Positions 8,379 through 16,411 of a stretch of DNA of 64,000 bases are shown here, piece by piece. The notes below the pieces were generated by a model. That model made no database searches and was not told the origin of the DNA. It saw only the letters and a program-made list of their open reading frames with translations. Each line of letters opens with the position of its first letter. Within the stretch, counting starts at the first letter, position 1. The translations under genes were made by a program, and so were the position numbers. The stretch lies in assembly GCF_900104475.1 (NCBI RefSeq), contig NZ_FNJR01000003.1, positions 40,917-104,916 of the forward strand, read 5' to 3'. This stretch comes from Actinopolyspora xinjiangensis. Its GTDB lineage: Bacteria; Actinomycetota; Actinomycetes; Mycobacteriales; Pseudonocardiaceae.

Positions 8379-8852
8379 TCAGGCCGGCAGCGCCGTGATT
8401 CGACCGCCGTGGAACACCAGAGGGTCTCCGTTGTCGGTGACAGCTCCTTCGACGGCCTCGGCGACGACCAGCTCGTGGTCACCCGCCTGGTAGATCGTTT
8501 CGATACGACAGTCCAACCAGCCGAGCGCGTCCGCTGGAACGGGGTGGCCGTCGTGGGTGCGTTCCCAGTCGTGACCGGTGAACCGTTCGGCTCCGTGGGT
8601 GCTGAAGGTGTGGCACAGTTGCTCCTGCCCCGCGCCGAGGATCGAGACCGCGAACCGGCCGGCCTCGCGGATGTTCGGCCAGGTGGACGAGGTGTGCGCG
8701 GCGCACAGAGCTACCAGCGGCGGATTCAGCGACACCGAGGTGAAGGAGTTGAAGGCCATGCCGGTGAATCCCCGCGGGGTCTGTGTGGTGACGAGCACGA
8801 CACCGGTGGTGAACTGGCCGAGGATGTCGCGAAAGTAGCGTTGTTCGAGCAT
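8379..8852 (-). CDS. Flavin reductase (FMN-binding split barrel, HpaC/ActVB-like)
   Basis: This 157-residue protein has the flavin-reductase-domain features: an N-terminal FRDILGQFTTGVVLVTT strand, GFTGMAFNSFTSVSLNPPLVA (FMN phosphate loop), an internal RFAVSIL strand, and HELVVAEAVEGAV near the end. Such proteins reduce FMN or FAD with NAD(P)H and feed the flavin to a partner monooxygenase. The remnant immediately upstream contains luciferase-like monooxygenase sequence and ends 3 bases before this ATG, so the original pair was probably a two-component monooxygenase. The reductase itself looks intact. Confidence 0.85.
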   Translation of the reverse strand: MLEQRYFRDILGQFTTGVVLVTTQTPRGFTGMAFNSFTSVSLNPPLVALCAAHTSSTWPNIREAGRFAVSILGAGQEQLCHTFSTHGAERFTGHDWERTHDGHPVPADALGWLDCRIETIYQAGDHELVVAEAVEGAVTDNGDPLVFHGGRITALPA

Positions 8853-8855
8853 GAG

Positions 8856-9140
8856 TTACTCCACTCCAAACCGTGGGACGATGAAAGGTACGGCGGTGGT
8901 GACGCGGGCGGCGACGTGAAAGGGATGATGTCCGGAGAGGGGAACGACACCGTGAGCCAGCTTGAGCTGGTTCGTGCGTCGCGAAGCGGCGGCGATCATG
9001 GTTTCCGAAGCACCGCTCAGTCCCCACTCCAGCGTCTGGTCGAACAGGATGGGGGTGTGCCCCTCTTCGGCGAGGCCGTAGGTCACCTTCCGCAGGATTC
9101 CGCCCGCGGCTCCGGTCAGGAGTGCTGTTCGTGGGCTCAT
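8856..9140 (-). pseudogene. Chimeric remnant: SDR N-terminus joined to luciferase-like monooxygenase fragment
   Basis: This 94-codon frame starts like a short-chain dehydrogenase (MSPRTALLTGAAGGILRK, with the canonical GGIGR altered to GGILR) and then, after FDQ, switches to bacterial luciferase-like sequence (ETMIAAASRRTNQLKLAHGV followed by VPLSGHHPFHVAARV). No known protein of this length combines these parts. An internal deletion has most likely fused the head of one gene to the middle of another. The frame is open and abuts the flavin reductase (TAA, then 3 bases, then ATG), so it may still be translated. A functional small protein cannot be excluded. Confidence 0.6.
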
Positions 9141-9851
9141 GATGAACTACCTTGTTTCTCGCGTGCTGTGCAGGTGGTGTGCCATCCGGCGCGGACCCTT
9201 CCGGACAAGGGGGTCGGGGGTGCGGACGTCGTGACGTAGTCACGCGCCGACTTCCGAATCCGGTCGAGCTTCCGTGTATCGACCGCTGTAAGAATAAAGA
9301 GCAATCGCTTTTTTTCTAAGAAGGTGACGATCACCGCCGACGACTTCGCCAGGTTGGTGCTCCCTCCACCGCCCACCGGCCAGGAGAGCGGGAAGGGGCA
9401 TGGTCCGCAGCCCCGAAGGTCCGCGCGGGCCGGTTCGTGAGTCCGCGATGGGGCCCACGCGCCGGAAAGGGGTCGGTGGGTAGGTCAGTCCGTCGGCGTC
9501 AGGAGCGAACTCCTCCCCGCCGGGCGGAGCGGCCTCTCCCTCGCTCAACCTCTTGAGGAACCAGCTTGACATTGTGGGTCCGCATGAAGCCGCTGACCAT
9601 CGCCTCCCCGGCATCGTCGGTCAGTACCACCTCGACGGGTGGCCTGTCTCCTCCGCGTCCGGCACCGTGACCGAGGACGTGGAAGACACGGTCCTCGACT
9701 GAGCACCGCGAACCCTTTCTCGGCGCGGCCCGAACCGTTCCACGATCGCGAGCCCGCTGCCCTCCGGCCGCGTTCGAGCCTCGCTGCCCCACGACGGCGG
9801 ACCACCATCCCGACCGGCGCTGATCACCTGTCGCGGGACGAGCGGACAGGC
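9141..9851. other. Gene-poor stretch with one box and an unrecognised fragment
   Basis: No complete gene is supported in these 710 bases. An AT-rich box (9293-9316) lies upstream of the SDR/luciferase remnant. On the minus strand, a frame ending near 9499 has a locally protein-like segment (RPPVEVVLTDDAGEAMVSG, then FMRTHNVKLVP), which may be a leftover of another degraded gene. I cannot name it. Confidence 0.4.
9293..9316. promoter_or_regulatory. ARE-like AT-rich box A (candidate ArpA/ScbR-type receptor site)
   Basis: A 24-base AT-rich box begins AATAAAG and ends CGCTTTTTTTC. It shares the pattern AAYANAG-N6-CNCTTTTTT with two other boxes at 11051-11074 and 12002-12025. It lies about 150 bases upstream of the SDR/luciferase remnant and flavin reductase on the minus strand. 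Confidence 0.45.
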
Positions 9852-11012
9852 TCAGGAGGCCTTCCTCGCGACCCCGGTCGGCTCGACCGGAAAACTCCCC
9901 TCCCGCAGCACGCGGTGCGTGGCGGCGGCCGAGACCAGGCTCATGTGACGATGCCACCCTGGGAAGGAACGCCCCTCGAAATCGTGGAGCCCACACTCGC
10001 GCATCACCTCGACACAGCGGTCCACGGTGTCGCGCACCGTGTCGAACTCGGCCGTTGCGGCCAACCGGGGGTGGTCCATATTGGTCAACCAGAGGCGTTG
10101 TGGCCCGCCTCCGGGGGGCGAGGAGGAAACCAGTCGCAGCTCGGGACGGCAGCCGGGAACCCGAACATCGGCGGGCACGATCCGCGGCCACGTCGCGGAA
10201 CCGCTGGAAAGTGGTTCGGTGGCCACAGTCACCAGTCGCCGGGCGCTGACCGTTTCCGCCTCCTGCTTGGCCCGAGCGCGATAGGCCAGCGGCCACCGGC
10301 TGACTGTCAGCGGCGTGCGGGAGGGTACGGACAACGCGAAGTACCTGCCACAGGCGGCCAAGCCGGTGACGAACGACCGCACTTCGGTGGTGGTCGCCTC
10401 GGCCAGCACCGGCAGGGTGGAACTGATCCGCCGCTGTTGGGACGCGAGCAGATCCAACGCCATCTCGTGCGGGGAACGCGATCCCGCCGTGCTCGGTACG
10501 CACGCGCGCTCGCGCAGTCGCACGTCCTCGCTCCAGCGGTCGGGCAGTTGTATTCGCCAGTCCACGGGGACAGCATCTTCACCGGTGGACAGGTACAGGC
10601 TCATCGCCCACTGGCATCCCAGGGTTCGGCCGTTGGAGGGGTCGAAACGTCGATGAACACCGACCGACTGCCGCCCACGCTTGGGGATACTCACCGGAGC
10701 CAGGACCAGAGCTCGCGCTGAGCGCCGTCGCAACCACCAGTCGGCGAGGTGCTCGCGCACCGGTTCCCAGCGCCACGTACTCGCGTTGACGACCTGGTGC
10801 AGCGACTGCCAAGCGGTCTCCGAAGTAGACACGGTCTCGCCCATACGGCGCACCGACTTCTTGCCGGGAGTCGTGAGCAGCCCCCGCAGGTAAGCCTCTG
10901 CCCAGCGGCGCTGATCGACACGCGGAAACTCCTGGAACAGCCACTGCGCCAGTTCGCCGACTTCGTGGTGCTGTTCGTCCTCTGACGGGACGCTCCATCG
11001 ATACTCGTTCAT
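9852..11012 (-). CDS. IS701-family transposase homologue without catalytic Asp residues
   Basis: This 386-residue protein aligns along its length with IS701-type (DDE_5) transposases: RRWAEAYLRGLLTTPGKKSV near the N-terminus, then IPKRGRQSVGVHRRFDP, LGCQWAMSLYLST, VDWRIQLPDRWSED and the C-terminal FEGRSFPGWHRHMSL. The catalytic Asp pair expected before IPKRG is replaced (LVLAPVSIPKRG, near residues 105-106), and the second Asp of the usual ADAGYG motif is Glu in LAEATTTE (near 205). Only the Glu near the C-terminus remains. No inverted repeats flank it. It is therefore probably a domesticated DNA-binding protein. An ARE-like box lies 39 bases upstream, in the divergent promoter shared with the receptor gene at 11217. 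Confidence 0.72.
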   Translation of the reverse strand: MNEYRWSVPSEDEQHHEVGELAQWLFQEFPRVDQRRWAEAYLRGLLTTPGKKSVRRMGETVSTSETAWQSLHQVVNASTWRWEPVREHLADWWLRRRSARALVLAPVSIPKRGRQSVGVHRRFDPSNGRTLGCQWAMSLYLSTGEDAVPVDWRIQLPDRWSEDVRLRERACVPSTAGSRSPHEMALDLLASQQRRISSTLPVLAEATTTEVRSFVTGLAACGRYFALSVPSRTPLTVSRWPLAYRARAKQEAETVSARRLVTVATEPLSSGSATWPRIVPADVRVPGCRPELRLVSSSPPGGGPQRLWLTNMDHPRLAATAEFDTVRDTVDRCVEVMRECGLHDFEGRSFPGWHRHMSLVSAAATHRVLREGSFPVEPTGVARKAS

Positions 11013-11050
11013 GGTGTTGTCTCCAGCGGTGAGGGTTCGGCCACCAAAAG

Positions 11051-11074
11051 AATAGAGAACACTCTCTTTTTTTT
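11051..11074. promoter_or_regulatory. ARE-like AT-rich box B in the divergent promoter
   Basis: The box starts AATAGAG and ends CTCTTTTTTTT, with AGAG/CTCT arms facing each other. It lies between the IS701-like gene (start 11012, minus) and the receptor gene (start 11217, plus), so one bound regulator could control both. Confidence 0.5.
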
Positions 11075-11216
11075 GCTACCCTCCCTTCGGGACGCCGGAC
11101 CGACGTGCCAAAGACGTCAGTGATCAAGTCACCACCGCGACGCGACGCCTCGTTGGTGTTTAACGTCCGAGAGGCAGGAGTGGCGAAAACGTTGATCTGA
11201 GGACGGTGACGGTGAA

Positions 11217-11804
11217 GTGAGGCAGGAACGTGCCATGCTGACTCGTGGTCACCTGCTGCACTCGGCAGCCCGGGAGTTCGGGCACCAGGGGTATGCGGGT
11301 GCCTCGTTGCAGGAGGTGAGCCGGTCGGCGGGAGTTTCCATGGGGGCTCTCACCTTTCACTTCCCCACGAAGAACGCGCTGGCCACCGCTGTCATCGAAG
11401 TCGGCAACGCCGAAGCACGGCAGGTGGTGGACCACGCGGCCGAGCCCGACACCGACCCGCTGGCAGCGGTGGCGCGGTTGACCCGCGATCTGGTGGAACT
11501 GCTTTCCCGCAGCCCCATGGTCCGCGCGGCGGCCCGACTCGAGAACGAACGGGGCGGCCCGGACGGGGGGTGGGGTGTGCTCTGGGAAGCGACCGTGGGC
11601 CGGATACTGGAACGAGCACGACAGCGACAAGAGCTGAACTCCGCGATCGAACCGGAAACCGTCGTCCAGCTCACCACGCACCTGCTGTACGGAGCCGCCG
11701 TGATCCTGCGCTCCCGGCCGGGAGGCGATGAGGCCGACACCCTCGCACGGATATGGAACGCGGTGCTGCAAGGAACCCGTGCTCCTGCCGCGAACGTGAG
11801 CTGA
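11217..11804 (+). CDS. ArpA/ScbR-family gamma-butyrolactone receptor-like TetR regulator
   Basis: This 195-residue TetR-fold repressor has the N-terminal pattern of autoregulator receptors: QERAMLTRGHLLHSAAREFG, GYAGASLQEVSRSAGVSMGA (helix-turn-helix, about residues 25-48) and LTFHFPTKNALATAVIE. The C-terminal ligand domain is poorly conserved, as is usual for pseudo-receptors. GTG 11217 is chosen because receptors of this family begin with a short RQERA-like leader. It is divergent from the IS701-like gene and is followed by a second receptor 243 bases downstream. It probably responds to a butyrolactone-type or antibiotic ligand; which one is unknown. Confidence 0.8.
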   Translation: MRQERAMLTRGHLLHSAAREFGHQGYAGASLQEVSRSAGVSMGALTFHFPTKNALATAVIEVGNAEARQVVDHAAEPDTDPLAAVARLTRDLVELLSRSPMVRAAARLENERGGPDGGWGVLWEATVGRILERARQRQELNSAIEPETVVQLTTHLLYGAAVILRSRPGGDEADTLARIWNAVLQGTRAPAANVS

Positions 11805-12001
11805 GCACGACAGGTACTGACTGATTCACCTTCCGAGTGGTCTCGGGCTCGCTGCGCGGTGACCAGCGCCGTGGCCCGGCGGTGGCAGAACCGGCACCGA
11901 TGGTCGCCGTCGACGGCCCGAAGTGCGACCGTTCCGGCCGGTCGGTCGTCGATCCCCGGTAGCGCGAGAACACCTGGAAGCGAGGCGACCACGGACCTCG
12001 T

Positions 12002-12025
12002 AACATAGCGAGCGCACTTTTTTCG
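12002..12025. promoter_or_regulatory. ARE-like AT-rich box C upstream of the second receptor
   Basis: This box starts AACATAGCG and ends CACTTTTTTCG. It is the third member of the AAYANAG-N6-CNCTTTTTT family and ends about 22 bases before the preferred receptor start codon, the usual place for autoregulation by ArpA-type repressors. Confidence 0.45.
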
Positions 12026-12047
12026 TGAGCGACCTTAGGTGAGACCG

Positions 12048-12674
12048 GTGCCCCAGCCGAAGCAGGAACGCGCCCTGCACACACGTTCCCGGATCATCCG
12101 CGCGGCCGCGGAGGTGTTCAACGAGTACAACTTCGCCGAGGCCAGCCTCAGCAAGATCGTCAGCCGTGCCGGGGTGACGATGGGCGCGATCTACTTCCAC
12201 TTCTCGTCGAAGGAGGAGTTGGCCAAGGCGGTCATGTCCGAACAGGCCGCGGACATGCCCCTGCCTCACGGTGAGGACGGGCTGCAGAAACTCATCGACA
12301 TCACCATCGACATGGCTCACCAGCTACAGCACAACGTCTTACTGCGCGCCGGGGTCCGACTGGCCGTGGAGCAGGGCGCCTTCGGCGTCGCCGACGACGC
12401 GGCCTACGTGCTGTGGATCGAGCGACTGCGGGAGCAACTCGTCGCCGCCAGCGAACGGGGAGAGCTGCTTTCCGGTATCGAAGTGGACGAATTCGCGCGC
12501 GTACTCGTCGGGGCTTACACAGGTACCCAGCTACTGTCCCAGATCACCACGGGACACACCGACCTTCCCGAACGCATCACCAACCTGTGGCGCTACCTGC
12601 TGCCCGGCGTGGCCACCCCCGGGGTGATCTCCCAACTGAGACTGGGACCGCGCACTGCCGAACAGGAACTGTGA
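12048..12674 (+). CDS. ArpA/ScbR-family gamma-butyrolactone receptor
   Basis: This 208-residue TetR-fold regulator is a clear member of the receptor family: KQERALHTRSRIIRAAAEVF, then FAEASLSKIVSRAGVTMGAI and YFHFSSKEELAKAVMSEQA. The ligand domain retains hydrophobic and Trp positions (VLWIERLREQL; ITNLWRYLLPG). I place the start at GTG 12048 because AGGTGAG lies at 12037-12043; an in-frame GTG at 12039 is the alternative. The gene sits next to a shorter paralogue and a decayed AfsA synthase. If no other synthase exists in the genome, this receptor may be orphaned or may sense a foreign signal. Confidence 0.85.
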   Translation: MPQPKQERALHTRSRIIRAAAEVFNEYNFAEASLSKIVSRAGVTMGAIYFHFSSKEELAKAVMSEQAADMPLPHGEDGLQKLIDITIDMAHQLQHNVLLRAGVRLAVEQGAFGVADDAAYVLWIERLREQLVAASERGELLSGIEVDEFARVLVGAYTGTQLLSQITTGHTDLPERITNLWRYLLPGVATPGVISQLRLGPRTAEQEL

Positions 12675-12971
12675 AGCCGCCACCGAGCGCGTACCGGCCG
12701 AGGACGGTGCCTCCTCGCCGAACGGGAGGGCGCCGGTGTTGTGACGTCGGTGCTCGTCAACCGGCGTCACCCGACCCGCCGCTCCAGCGACAACACGTCA
12801 CGGCTGACATCGTCCAGGCGGGCCACTTCACTCCCGGCCCGCTTGCCGAGACCTCGACCACGCCCTTGTCCGGCGGACACGAGGCCGCGCGTCCACTGTC
12901 GTGCGCTTCCGCCCTCGTCGGGAAGGCGGAAGCGGCGAGTACGACGAGTCCCGCCCGCGGCGCGCGGGAAC

Positions 12972-14159
12972 TCACCGTGCCAGGTGCGCTTCCAGGGCGT
13001 CGACCCCGGCCACCGCACCGCCACCGCCGCGTATCCCCGCGGCGGTGGCGGCCACCGTGGCACGCATCCGCTCGTCCCCGGCGACGTCGTCGACCGTCTT
13101 GCGCAGCGTGGCGGCATCGGCCCCCTCGGGCAGCCTCCGGGCCAGCCCCAGCTTCTCGGCTTGCCCGGCGTTGGCGCGCTGCTCGGCCATCTGCGGGCAG
13201 GTCACCAGCGGCACCGCGTGGTACAGCGACTCCATCGTGGAGTTCATTCCCGCGTGTGACAGGAACACGTCGGCGTGCCGCAGCACCTCGATCTGCGGAA
13301 ACCGGGGGCGCACGTCGAAGTTGGTGGGCAGGGGGCCCAGCTCTTCCGGATCGATCCGGTCACCGACCGACATCGCCACCTGCCATCCGCTGTCTCCGAA
13401 GGCGCGCAGACACCTGCGGTAGAAATCGGGGCGGTCGTTGAACGTGGTGCCCAGCGAGATGAACAGCAGGGGTGCCTGGTCGTCGGGCGGTGTGAAGGAT
13501 TCGCCCCGCCCTCGGCTTCCCATCGAGGGCCCGAGGAAGCGGAAACGTTCGTCGAAGGTCTCTGCCGCGGGCTGGAACTGGTACGGCACGAACACCAGGT
13601 TCAGTTCGGCCGGGGTGGCCGACAGCATCGAATCCGGAGCCGACACTCCGAACTGGCCGGCCAGCTCACGGCGCCTGGTGGCGGCTTCCCGCAGGGCCGG
13701 GTGGTTCGGGTCGAAGTCGTCCGGCAGGAAGTGGCGCATCAGCGAGAAACGCTCGTTGGCGGCGAAGCTGGGAAACAGCGCCACAGCCGGTACTCCCAGC
13801 ATCTCGGCGAGCATCGGACCACCCAGGCTCATCATGTCGTAGCACACGGCTTCCGGCGGATCCTCGGTGAAGTGCCGCCGCAACACCGGAAGGCTGTCCC
13901 GGGCGTGGTCGAGCATCATGTGCATCATCCGGGCCAGTGTTTCGACGGTGATCTCGTCGAACGACTGCGTCGACGGTAGGGAAGGCTCCACGAGTGTGTC
14001 GACTCCCCGCGCGCCGCTGGCCTCCGCGGTGTCCAGTCTGCGACGTCCGGTGGCGTAGCTGACCCGGTGACCACGGCGGCACAGTTCCTCCACCAGTGGA
14101 AGGGTCGGGTTCACGTGCCCGTCGAACGGTGGCGCGACGAACGCGAAATGGCGGGACAT
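12972..14159 (-). CDS. Macrolide-type UDP-glycosyltransferase (MGT/OleD-like, GT1)
   Basis: This 395-residue GT-B enzyme has an N-terminal acceptor domain beginning HFAFVAPPFDGHVNPTLPLV and a C-terminal donor-binding domain with LLFISLGTTFNDRPDFYRR, HADVFLSHAGMNSTMESLYH and VPLVTCPQMAEQRANA. The HAGMNS-E pattern is the nucleotide-sugar signature of the macrolide glycosyltransferase group, which glycosylates hydrophobic natural products and often inactivates antibiotics. The substrate is unknown. ATG 14159 gives the full-length family start. It is convergent with the receptor gene and may belong to the same signalling or natural-product island. Confidence 0.85.
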   Translation of the reverse strand: MSRHFAFVAPPFDGHVNPTLPLVEELCRRGHRVSYATGRRRLDTAEASGARGVDTLVEPSLPSTQSFDEITVETLARMMHMMLDHARDSLPVLRRHFTEDPPEAVCYDMMSLGGPMLAEMLGVPAVALFPSFAANERFSLMRHFLPDDFDPNHPALREAATRRRELAGQFGVSAPDSMLSATPAELNLVFVPYQFQPAAETFDERFRFLGPSMGSRGRGESFTPPDDQAPLLFISLGTTFNDRPDFYRRCLRAFGDSGWQVAMSVGDRIDPEELGPLPTNFDVRPRFPQIEVLRHADVFLSHAGMNSTMESLYHAVPLVTCPQMAEQRANAGQAEKLGLARRLPEGADAATLRKTVDDVAGDERMRATVAATAAGIRGGGGAVAGVDALEAHLAR

Positions 14160-14360
14160 ACATCCTCACAACGAGGTCGGGAAAAATGGCACGAGTGCCG
14201 GTTTCCGCCGTTCGATTATTCCGCGACACCGCCGCCCACGCTCGCACAACCACCCAAACGTGACATCATCAACATCCCTGTGCGGTGCGAATACACCAAA
14301 ACGGGCGAGAACGGCACTCGCTCGATCGGGCGAGCTCCCCACGCCGGAATCGGCCGAATT

Positions 14361-14395
14361 GGGGTTCCGGTAAGGAACGTGTCATGAGCCGCCAT
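14361..14395 (+). repeat. Left inverted end of the older element
   Basis: It reads GGGGTTCCGGTAAGGAACG followed by TGTCATGAGCCGCCAT. The rightmost 29 bases recur inverted at 25235-25263 with one mismatch. Confidence 0.6.
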
Positions 14396-14962
14396 CGCGC
14401 TCGAGGGGTCGGTATACGGTGATGTGGGAGACGGTGAAGACTTCGGCGGGGTCGGTGATGGTGTGCTCGCGGGTGCCGTGCATGCGCACGAGCTCGTGTT
14501 GCTGTTCGGGCTGTTTGCCGTTGGCCTTGGCTACGGCCATGCCTTCCTTCGTTCTGGCGTGTAGCAGGTCGATTTCGAATTCGGCGAAGGTGGCCGGGAT
14601 GTTGACCAGCATTGCGCCCATGGGGTCGGCGGGGTTGTAGACCTGTCCGCCGAGGGAGAGCTTGATGCCGCGTTGGGCCAGCGTGTCGTCGATGGCGCGA
14701 GTGTCCGGGGGGGCGGAGCGGGCGAGCCGGTCGAGCTTCGGCACGACGAGGGTGTCGCCCTGGCGGACGGCGGCGGAGGCTTGATCGAGACCGGGGCGGG
14801 CGCGGGTGGTGCCGGTCGTCCGTGGTCGAGGTAGATCCGCCCGTCGGCGACGCCGAGCTCGGTCGGGCGCTGTTGTTGGGTGGTGAGGTCTTGCTCGTCG
14901 GTGGAGCAGCGGGTGTAGTCGAGGATCGTGCCGCTCGTGGCGCGCGAGCCTACGTCCCGCAT
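14382..14962 (-). pseudogene. Serine resolvase/invertase, inactivated by frameshift
   Basis: The N-terminal catalytic domain begins TILDYTRCSTDEQDLTTQQQ (Ser of YTRCST) and continues to GVADGRIYLDHG. There the frame breaks near 14826-14832; one missing base restores TTGTTRARPGLDQASAA, then QGDTLVVPKLDRLARS in the next frame. The rest of the catalytic domain follows (NIPATFAEFEIDLLHARTKE), then a helix-turn-helix tail with a small internal deletion (VSHITVYRPLERDGGS). The stop codon lies within the left inverted repeat. It is a normal Tn3/Hin-type resolvase in two frames and is presumably inactive. Confidence 0.85.
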
Positions 14963-15007
14963 CGGCGAACAGGCGCTTTTGTCGGGGGGAGCTGATTACC
15001 TAGCCGC

Positions 15008-15547
15008 ATGTTCGAAACTCCCGACGAGCTCCGCAGTCTTCAAGTCCTGCTCGACACGTCTTGGGCTGACTCCAGCAGCCACCTCAAATCGATCATCCGG
15101 CCAGGTGAAAGCACCTTGGATGCCGAGCAGGTCGTCCGAGTCTGCCAAGGCATGTGCACCCTGGCTATCGCCACGGCTACCCGGCGTGGTGAGCCACGCA
15201 TCAGCGGCGCCGACGGGCACTTCCTGCACGGCCGTTGGATCGTCGGCACCCATCGCCAGGCAGCTAAAGCCCGTCATCTCGCGGCGCGGCCCGGCATCAG
15301 CGCGACCTTCATGCGCGGTGAGCAGCTCGGCATTTTCACACACGGACACGCCGTTCCGCTGAACCCCGAGAGGACGAGCAGCGACCCGACTTGGCCGACC
15401 GTCCGCGACTACCTCGTCAACCACTACGACGGCGATGGCGACGATCCGTTCTGGGACGAGAACGTGTGGTATCGCATCGACCCCAGCTGGATGGTCGCCT
15501 ACAGCGCCGACCCCGTCGGACTGCTCGCTCAACAACCGTCAGTCTGA
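15008..15547 (+). CDS. Pyridoxamine 5'-phosphate oxidase-family (FDOR split-barrel) protein
   Basis: This 179-residue flavin or F420-binding split-barrel protein has the PPOX pattern CTLAIATATRRGEPRISG, then GRWIVGTHRQAAKARHLAAR and ISATFMRGEQLGIFTHG. A Trp/Tyr-rich tail follows (WYRIDPSWMVAYS). It probably catalyses a flavin- or F420-dependent reduction or binds haem; the substrate is unknown. ATG 15008 is the first good start. It lies between the resolvase pseudogene and the Tn3 transposon, inside the older mobile element, and is thus probably a horizontally acquired passenger. Confidence 0.78.
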   Translation: MFETPDELRSLQVLLDTSWADSSSHLKSIIRPGESTLDAEQVVRVCQGMCTLAIATATRRGEPRISGADGHFLHGRWIVGTHRQAAKARHLAARPGISATFMRGEQLGIFTHGHAVPLNPERTSSDPTWPTVRDYLVNHYDGDGDDPFWDENVWYRIDPSWMVAYSADPVGLLAQQPSV

Positions 15548-15655
15548 AGAGAGCTCGCGCGGGGCCATACATCCGCCCGGATCTTGGCGGTCGTTGTTAC
15601 GAAACTCGGCGCCGTTGAGCAGGTCTGTCTCATCCTCGTTGTTTGGAGGACTTCG

Positions 15656-15907
15656 GTGCGGTCGATGGGGATGTTGAATTCGGTCGGCGTCACCGCCGCG
15701 AGCGACCTCACCGGCGAGACCTCCACAGTCGACTGCGGCCCGCCGTGGTTCCCGAACGACGCCCCGGGCGGCACGCGGTTCTCCGACTCGATGCCGCAGG
15801 AATGCGAAGACGAGTTCGGAGGGCGAGGCGTGCTCAGCTACCTGATCTTCCTAGCCGGTGGAGTTATCGCGGGAATCGCGTACCACCCCGCCGTGAGAAT
15901 GCAGTAA
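15656..15907 (+). CDS. Small single-span membrane protein, unknown
   Basis: This 83-residue protein has an extracytoplasmic-looking segment with two Cys (STVDCGPPWFPND and MPQECEDEFGGRG) before one C-terminal hydrophobic helix (LSYLIFLAGGVIAGIAY). The spaced-Cys loop followed by a membrane helix resembles small actinobacterial envelope proteins that form a loop disulfide; this is inference. GTG 15656 is preferred because GGAGGA lies at 15645-15650. It is another probable passenger of the older element. A hairpin follows at 15958. Confidence 0.55.
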   Translation: MRSMGMLNSVGVTAASDLTGETSTVDCGPPWFPNDAPGGTRFSDSMPQECEDEFGGRGVLSYLIFLAGGVIAGIAYHPAVRMQ

Positions 15908-15957
15908 AGCGAAACGTGACCGTGACCTCGTGCTAGCCCGGCACGCCCACCTCTGTC

Positions 15958-15982
15958 GGTCCCGCCCGTTCGACGGGACCGT
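15958..15982 (+). terminator. Hairpin downstream of the small membrane protein gene
   Basis: The arms CGGTCCCG and CGGGACCG are perfectly complementary and separated by 9 bases. No U-run follows, so it would be a GC-hairpin type terminator. Confidence 0.45.
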
Positions 15983-16234
15983 CGTCATGTTTCCCGGTAG
16001 TCCTGCCCCGCTCCACCATCGACACATACGCCCCTGAACTCGGCACCAACCACGCGGCTACAGCTGGCCCCGAATCACGATCGACGCTGTCGGACTAAAG
16101 GAACCCTCTCCATTCTCTGCCGACAACCCGGTCCCGACCTGACGTCTACGAGCCGATGGCTCAGCGGAGGATCCTCTCAGACCCCGAGACGGTCAAGAGG
16201 TGACCTCGGGTCGAAGGGTGATGTCGTCGGAGCA

Positions 16235-16239
16235 CCAGT
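16235..16239 (+). repeat. Left copy of the 5-base target duplication CCAGT
   Basis: CCAGT directly abuts the left transposon end and is repeated at 25162-25166. Confidence 0.85.
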
Positions 16240-16272
16240 GGCGTTTCGGTAGCAGGCGCGCAGAAAACAACG
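16240..16272 (+). repeat. Left terminal inverted repeat (IRL) of the Tn3-family transposon
   Basis: The 33 bases are identical to the reverse complement of 25129-25161. Similarity continues weakly for about six more bases inward, giving the usual 38-39-base Tn3 end. Confidence 0.93.
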
Positions 16273-16411
16273 GTTGGCCCTGTTCCTACTGGCCACAGGG
16301 CTGAGATCGCTGACGATCTGTGGGTGGCGGCCGAATGAGCCGCTGACGGGGCGGTGTTCGGTGACGGTGAGGATGTGCTCCGTTCGTTGATCACTACGGG
16401 CGGAGCGGTGG

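Noticed and set aside
9240-9614. 124-codon minus frame between the SDR remnant and the IS701-like gene
   Set aside because: No domain and overlaps a competing frame with equally weak support; treated as non-coding or degraded.
16146-16184. Sequence that read backwards starts GGGGTCTGAGAGG, resembling a Tn3 right end
   Set aside because: I could not find a matching left end, and the confirmed transposon boundary with target duplication is at 16240; it may be chance or an older relic.
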